Positions 13,545 through 16,140 of a stretch of 16,140 bases of DNA are shown in pieces. Numbering within the stretch: position 1 is the stretch's first letter; every line of letters begins with the position of its first letter. The notes under the pieces were generated by a model. It saw only the letters and a list, made by a program, of their open reading frames with translations. It did not search any database and was not told the DNA's origin. This DNA comes from a bacterium (GTDB lineage: Bacteria; Verrucomicrobiota; Verrucomicrobiae; Limisphaerales; J093): the NCBI GenBank assembly GCA_021839785.1, contig JAKCAB010000081.1:1-16140 (forward strand), given 5' to 3'. The position numbers and the translations under genes are program-made.

Positions 13545-13980
13545 CACGTCAGCCACCACGCCGGGCGCGCCGGACCCGGCGCTCGAGCAACAGCGCGCGG
13601 CCCTTTTTGCGGGCCTGGTGATGCAACAGGCGAACATGGCCCTGACCTTCCTGGGCAAGGAACAGCGGCCCGACGGCGACTCGCCCGGCGTGGACCTGCC
13701 AACTGCCAGCATGTTCATCGATACGCTGGAAATGCTGGAGGCCAGGACACGCGGTAACTTGTCTCCCGGAGAGGCGGCACTGCTCAAGCAGACCCTGACC
13801 ACGCTTCGGATCAGCTTCGTTCAAGCGTCCCCGGCGCCCGCAGCAATGGCCTCGCCGCCGCCCACCGCTCCGGAGTCGGCCGCGGCAACCACCGCGCCCC
13901 CCGTGGAATCCGCCGAGCCCGGCCAGACCGCCGCCGCTGAGGACGCCGAAGCGCGGAAGAAGTTCGTAAAGCACTACTGA
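13537..13980 (+). CDS. DUF1844 family protein
   Basis: 147 aa. Residues about 20-95 match the DUF1844 pattern: FAGLVMQQANMALTFLGK, DLPTASMFIDTLEMLEART, then GNLSPGEAALLKQTLTTLRISFV. The remainder is an Ala/Pro/Glu-rich, probably disordered linker ending KKFVKHY. The family has no established biochemical function; it is a small helical domain that recurs in Verrucomicrobiota, Planctomycetota and related phyla. The start overlaps the 3' end of the LON-domain gene, so translation is probably coupled. Its stop overlaps the end of the convergent ACT gene by 7 nt. Confidence 0.88.
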   Translation: MSDTSATTPGAPDPALEQQRAALFAGLVMQQANMALTFLGKEQRPDGDSPGVDLPTASMFIDTLEMLEARTRGNLSPGEAALLKQTLTTLRISFVQASPAPAAMASPPPTAPESAAATTAPPVESAEPGQTAAAEDAEARKKFVKHY

Positions 13981-14384
13981 CCGGCCGCGGGTTCGGCCGC
14001 GAGCGCGGTCATCGCCTTCCGCGGGTTGGAGACGCGCAGCACCAGCAACCCGGTCTTCGACTTGGGAGCCGTGGCGCAATAGAGGTACTCGATGTTGATG
14101 CGTGCTCGGGCCAGGCTTCGCGTGATTGCCGCCAGCGCGCCCGGACGATTGGCCCCATCGACCAACAAGACCTCGTTTTCGACCACCAACATGCCGTGCT
14201 CTTCAAGCATGAAGAGCGCCCGGCGCGGGTCGCTCAGAACGAGCCGAACGACGGTGTGATCCACCGTGTCGCTGGCGGAGATGGCCTGGATGTTGATGCC
14301 GGCTTCGCCCAAGGCTTCGCAGACGCGCGCCAGAGCACCGGGTCGGTTTTCCAGGAAGATGGCGAGTTGAGTGGCGATTTCCAT
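13974..14384 (-). CDS. Tandem ACT-domain protein
   Basis: 136 aa made almost entirely of two ACT domains, at about 3-66 and 70-130. The first carries LAIFLENRPGALARVCEALGEAGINIQAI and the second VDGANRPGALAAITRSLARARINIEYLY. Each shows the NRPGAL ligand-loop motif and the expected beta-alpha-beta spacing. ACT domains bind amino acids and regulate metabolic enzymes; a catalytic domain is absent, so this is likely a sensor or a separate regulatory subunit. The ligand is unknown. It lies downstream of the actin-like gene on the same strand, separated by 196 bp, and may have its own promoter (weak CTGACG-N17-TAGGTT ending at 14413). The 3' end overlaps the DUF1844 gene. Confidence 0.9.
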   Translation of the reverse strand: MEIATQLAIFLENRPGALARVCEALGEAGINIQAISASDTVDHTVVRLVLSDPRRALFMLEEHGMLVVENEVLLVDGANRPGALAAITRSLARARINIEYLYCATAPKSKTGLLVLRVSNPRKAMTALAAEPAAGQ

Positions 14385-14580
14385 AGGTGTGGGTCAGTTG
14401 AATGCCGCGCGCAACCTAGCACGCCGGCAGGCTTCCGTCAGACCTTTTCCCCACATTGATCCTTTGACCGATCGGCGCGGGATGCGCAATCGCCTGCCGT
14501 AACCTCAGCCGGCACTGGTCAGCGCCAGAGCAGGCAACCGGCCCGGCATGGGGGAGGAAGATTGTCGCGCGGGATCGCTT
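14385..14580. other. Intergenic region between the actin-like and ACT genes
   Basis: 196 bp, both neighbours transcribed leftward. I see no ORF with coding character, no tRNA and no hairpin followed by a T-run. On the minus strand CTGACG (14436-14441) and TAGGTT (14413-14418) are spaced by 17 nt and could be a weak promoter for the ACT gene, with a ~20-nt leader. Confidence 0.4.
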
Positions 14581-15753
14581 TCAGCCGGCCAGTGCCAGCC
14601 ACTGGCTGTCCTTGGCCTGACGCGCGGCCGCGAGAGCGCCTTTGGCCACCAGTTCCTTGTAGCCCTCTCCGACGGTCAAGACGCGTGGCTTCTCGTATCC
14701 GTCCTCAGCCAGCCGGCGCTGGAGCTCCGTGTCGAGGTGGCGAATCCGACTGCCGCCGCCGGTGAGGATGATGTTTTCCATCAAGTCGCTGACGGTGTCG
14801 GTGGAGGCCCGGCCGATGGCGACCTTCACCAACTCGAAGATTTCTTGCAGCAACCGCTCGCAAACCTTGCCAATGCCATCGGTGAAATCGAGCCGCCGGG
14901 CTTTGCCGCCGATGACGATGTTGGCGGCAATCGATGTCTCGGCCTGGCCGACGTAGGAATTGGCCTCCTTGATCTCGCGAATGCGGGGCAGCGACAGGTC
15001 TGCGTCGGCGTACTGCCGTTTGATCGCTTCGTGCAGGAGCTTGTCCATCTCGTCGCCGGCAAAGGCGGAACTGACCTGCTCGTTCGGGCCTGGATAGTAG
15101 CCTTGCACAAGACAGACGTCAGTGGTGCCCGCCCCGATGTCCACGAACAGCGAATTGCGGACCGGATCGAGGTAGGCGGGATCGCCGAGGCGCGCTTCGT
15201 CCCGGTAACCGAGCGCCGCCAGGAACGGTTCCGGCACGAGCATGACCTTGTGGAACAGACCGCCCAGTGCCGCGCAGAGGTTTTCCCGGCTGGTGCGGTC
15301 CGCGCTGGCCGGCACGCCGACCACGGCGCGGAGTTCGGTGTTGGGCGGAGCATTCACGAGCTGGCGGACGTGGCGGGCGAAATCCTGAGCGGCGTCGAGG
15401 TCTTCGACGACGCCGTTTTGCATCGGCGAAACCATCCGCAGGTAAATGCGATACTTCATCGCCTGCTGGCCGTAGAGGACCCTGGCATTGCCGGGCAGCA
15501 AGTGCTCGACGATCCCTTCGCGGGCGTAGCCCACGACGGTCGGAACAATCTCGTTCGCGATCAGCTCGGGCGAACCGGCGAACGCCGCCTTGATGCAGGT
15601 GGTGCTGGTGCCGGGGTCCAAGCCGACGAGCACGATGTCGCTTTTGACCGGTTTGGGCGCGGACGCCGGTTCCGGCTGGGGCAAGATGATGGGTTTGCGT
15701 TGCAGGTCGCGAGCGGTGTCGCCCGTGAGCGGAGGAACGTAAGTGGTGCGCAT
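14581..15753 (-). CDS. MamK-like bacterial actin ATPase
   Basis: 390 aa, actin/Hsp70-fold ATPase. Phosphate-1 motif GLDPGTSTTC at 44-53 (Asp 46), phosphate-2 VDIGAGTTD at 204-212 (Asp 205), candidate catalytic Glu 175 in PEPF, and the adenosine motif TGGGSRI at 331-337. The sequence after phosphate-2, with PGPNEQV (221-227), and IKEANSYVG (261-269) recall the magnetosome actin MamK more than MreB, ParM or FtsA; this is from memory, not a search. Family members form filaments that position organelles or cell components. Residues 1-38 form a Pro-rich leader (ILPQPEPASAPKPVK) before the first strand, unusual for MreB and possibly a partner-binding tail. The ATG at 15753 is used; the open frame upstream to 16116 is non-coding in character and crosses the divergent EF-P start. 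No magnetosome or plasmid partition genes are nearby. Confidence 0.87.
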   Translation of the reverse strand: MRTTYVPPLTGDTARDLQRKPIILPQPEPASAPKPVKSDIVLVGLDPGTSTTCIKAAFAGSPELIANEIVPTVVGYAREGIVEHLLPGNARVLYGQQAMKYRIYLRMVSPMQNGVVEDLDAAQDFARHVRQLVNAPPNTELRAVVGVPASADRTSRENLCAALGGLFHKVMLVPEPFLAALGYRDEARLGDPAYLDPVRNSLFVDIGAGTTDVCLVQGYYPGPNEQVSSAFAGDEMDKLLHEAIKRQYADADLSLPRIREIKEANSYVGQAETSIAANIVIGGKARRLDFTDGIGKVCERLLQEIFELVKVAIGRASTDTVSDLMENIILTGGGSRIRHLDTELQRRLAEDGYEKPRVLTVGEGYKELVAKGALAAARQAKDSQWLALAG

Positions 15754-15891
15754 GATTTCAAATCCATTTGCTCCCGACCGGCGTTCGCGATTGTCGCGCC
15801 CAGCCGCCGGGAAGCGGGGGCCAGTTTGTCGCGCTCCGGGAGGCGAATGCAAGCAACCACTTGGCCCGGGACGGAAAAAAGTTCGCCGGCG

Positions 15892-15908
15892 CAGGAAAGG
15901 GTTTCCTG
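15892..15908. repeat. Perfect 7-bp inverted repeat (CAGGAAA / TTTCCTG)
   Basis: CAGGAAA-GGG-TTTCCTG, stem 7 and loop 3. It sits about 40 nt upstream of the predicted -35 of the EF-P-like gene. It could be a regulator site or a small hairpin; nothing further supports either. Confidence 0.5.
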
Positions 15909-15947
15909 ACCACCAAGGAGGTACGCCAGGCGGCGGCCGCGAAGCCG

Positions 15948-15976
15948 TTGACGGCCGCACCCGATCCGCGCTTAAT
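15948..15976 (+). promoter_or_regulatory. Predicted promoter of the EF-P-like gene
   Basis: TTGACG at 15948-15953 (5 of 6 to TTGACA), a 17-nt spacer, and CTTAAT at 15971-15976 (4 of 6 to TATAAT). Transcription would begin near 15983, leaving a ~50-nt leader with no Shine-Dalgarno before the ATG at 16033. Confidence 0.4.
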
Positions 15977-16032
15977 CCACGCCACACCCATGCCAGCCGG
16001 CCCGGAACGCGACCGGCCCAACGAATGCCGAC

Positions 16033-16140
16033 ATGCAAACCGTCCTGCCTTCCGAATTCAAACGCGGCCTGGTGCTGATGCTCGAGGGCCAGCCCCAAGT
16101 GCTGGAGGAATTCCACGTTACCGGCGCTGCCCAGACACGG
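16033..16140 (+). CDS. Elongation factor P family protein, 3'-truncated by the window edge
   Basis: Only the first 36 residues are present. They match EF-P domain I: PSEFKRGLVLMLEGQPQVLEEF aligns with the family's N-E-F-R-K-G-L-V-x-x-x-x-G-x-P-x-x-V-x-E-F. EF-P binds between the P and E sites of stalled ribosomes and promotes peptide bonds at polyproline. The domain I loop, KPGKG in canonical EF-P with the modified Lys near position 34, is replaced here by VTGAAQTR. This looks like a divergent paralogue (EfpL/YeiP-like or a phylum-specific form) rather than the housekeeping factor. The start is the ATG at 16033. Without the rest of the gene the subtype cannot be settled. Confidence 0.82.
   Translation, partial: MQTVLPSEFKRGLVLMLEGQPQVLEEFHVTGAAQTR

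Larger units (their letters stand above)
15754..16032. other. Divergent intergenic region (actin-like / EF-P-like)
   Basis: The longest gene-free stretch, 279 bp. It holds a 7-bp inverted repeat (15892-15908), an isolated AAGGAGGT (15915-15922) with no start codon at usable distance, and a plausible rightward promoter (15948-15976). No convincing leftward promoter or Shine-Dalgarno was seen ahead of the actin-like gene. Confidence 0.6.

Noticed and set aside
14548..15909. 453-codon plus-strand ORF opposite the actin-like gene
   Set aside because: The actin motifs are on the minus strand; this frame shows no domain and no ribosome binding site.
15915..15922. Perfect Shine-Dalgarno-like AAGGAGGT
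   Set aside because: No ATG, GTG or TTG lies 4-12 nt downstream, and no coding frame follows; treated as chance.
15754..16116. N-terminal extension of the actin-like ORF to 16116
   Set aside because: The extra 121 residues are P/R/G/W-rich, do not resemble actins and overlap the divergent EF-P-like gene start.

Overview
The window is GC-rich, densely coded chromosomal DNA with no mobile element, CRISPR array, tRNA or rRNA that I can see. The gene set points to a member of the Verrucomicrobiota: a giant DUF2723 membrane protein with a TPR tail, an ECF sigma factor with an 'NTAAGRYRYGLDRLR'-type region 4, LON-domain and DUF1844 proteins, a tandem-ACT protein and a MamK-like actin. Subdivision 3 (Pedosphaera/Limisphaera-like) would be my guess. 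This placement is inferred from the combination of families, not from a marker gene search.

Layout. 2-2440 (+): 3' part of pheT, carrying a 7-bp tandem repeat inside the coding sequence. 2390-3940 (-): cobalamin-binding-domain radical SAM protein, overlapping pheT tail to tail. 4155-5842 (+): argF followed by a PIG-L/LmbE deacetylase, translationally overlapped by 4 nt. 11306 down to 5862 (-): a likely four-gene unit of ECF sigma factor, small single-pass membrane protein, DUF2723/TPR membrane protein and a protein kinase with an eroded N-lobe. 11489-11806 (+): DUF971 zinc-site protein. 11908-12762 (-): membrane-anchored coiled-coil protein. 12861-13980 (+): LON-domain protein and DUF1844 protein, overlapping. 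13974-14384 (-): tandem ACT protein. 14581-15753 (-): MamK-like actin ATPase. 16033-end (+): start of an EF-P-family protein that lacks the usual KPGKG loop.

How the genes may work together. The clearest unit is the minus-strand cluster. A sigma factor and a membrane partner sit upstream of a very large GT-C-like membrane protein and a kinase-fold protein, which suggests a regulated cell-envelope or glycosylation function. The other genes are mostly housekeeping: tRNA charging, arginine synthesis, translation elongation and amino-acid sensing.

Promoter-like signals are informative. Several genes have a TANNNT box 6-9 nt before the start codon, as expected for leaderless mRNAs. The argF and sigma-factor upstream regions share the 10-mer GTGTCTATAC. 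The points most worth following are the degenerate kinase, the MamK-like actin outside any visible magnetosome context, the non-canonical EF-P, the frame-breaking repeat in an essential gene, and the shared promoter motif. The very long opposite-strand ORFs in this window are GC-rich shadows and are not annotated.
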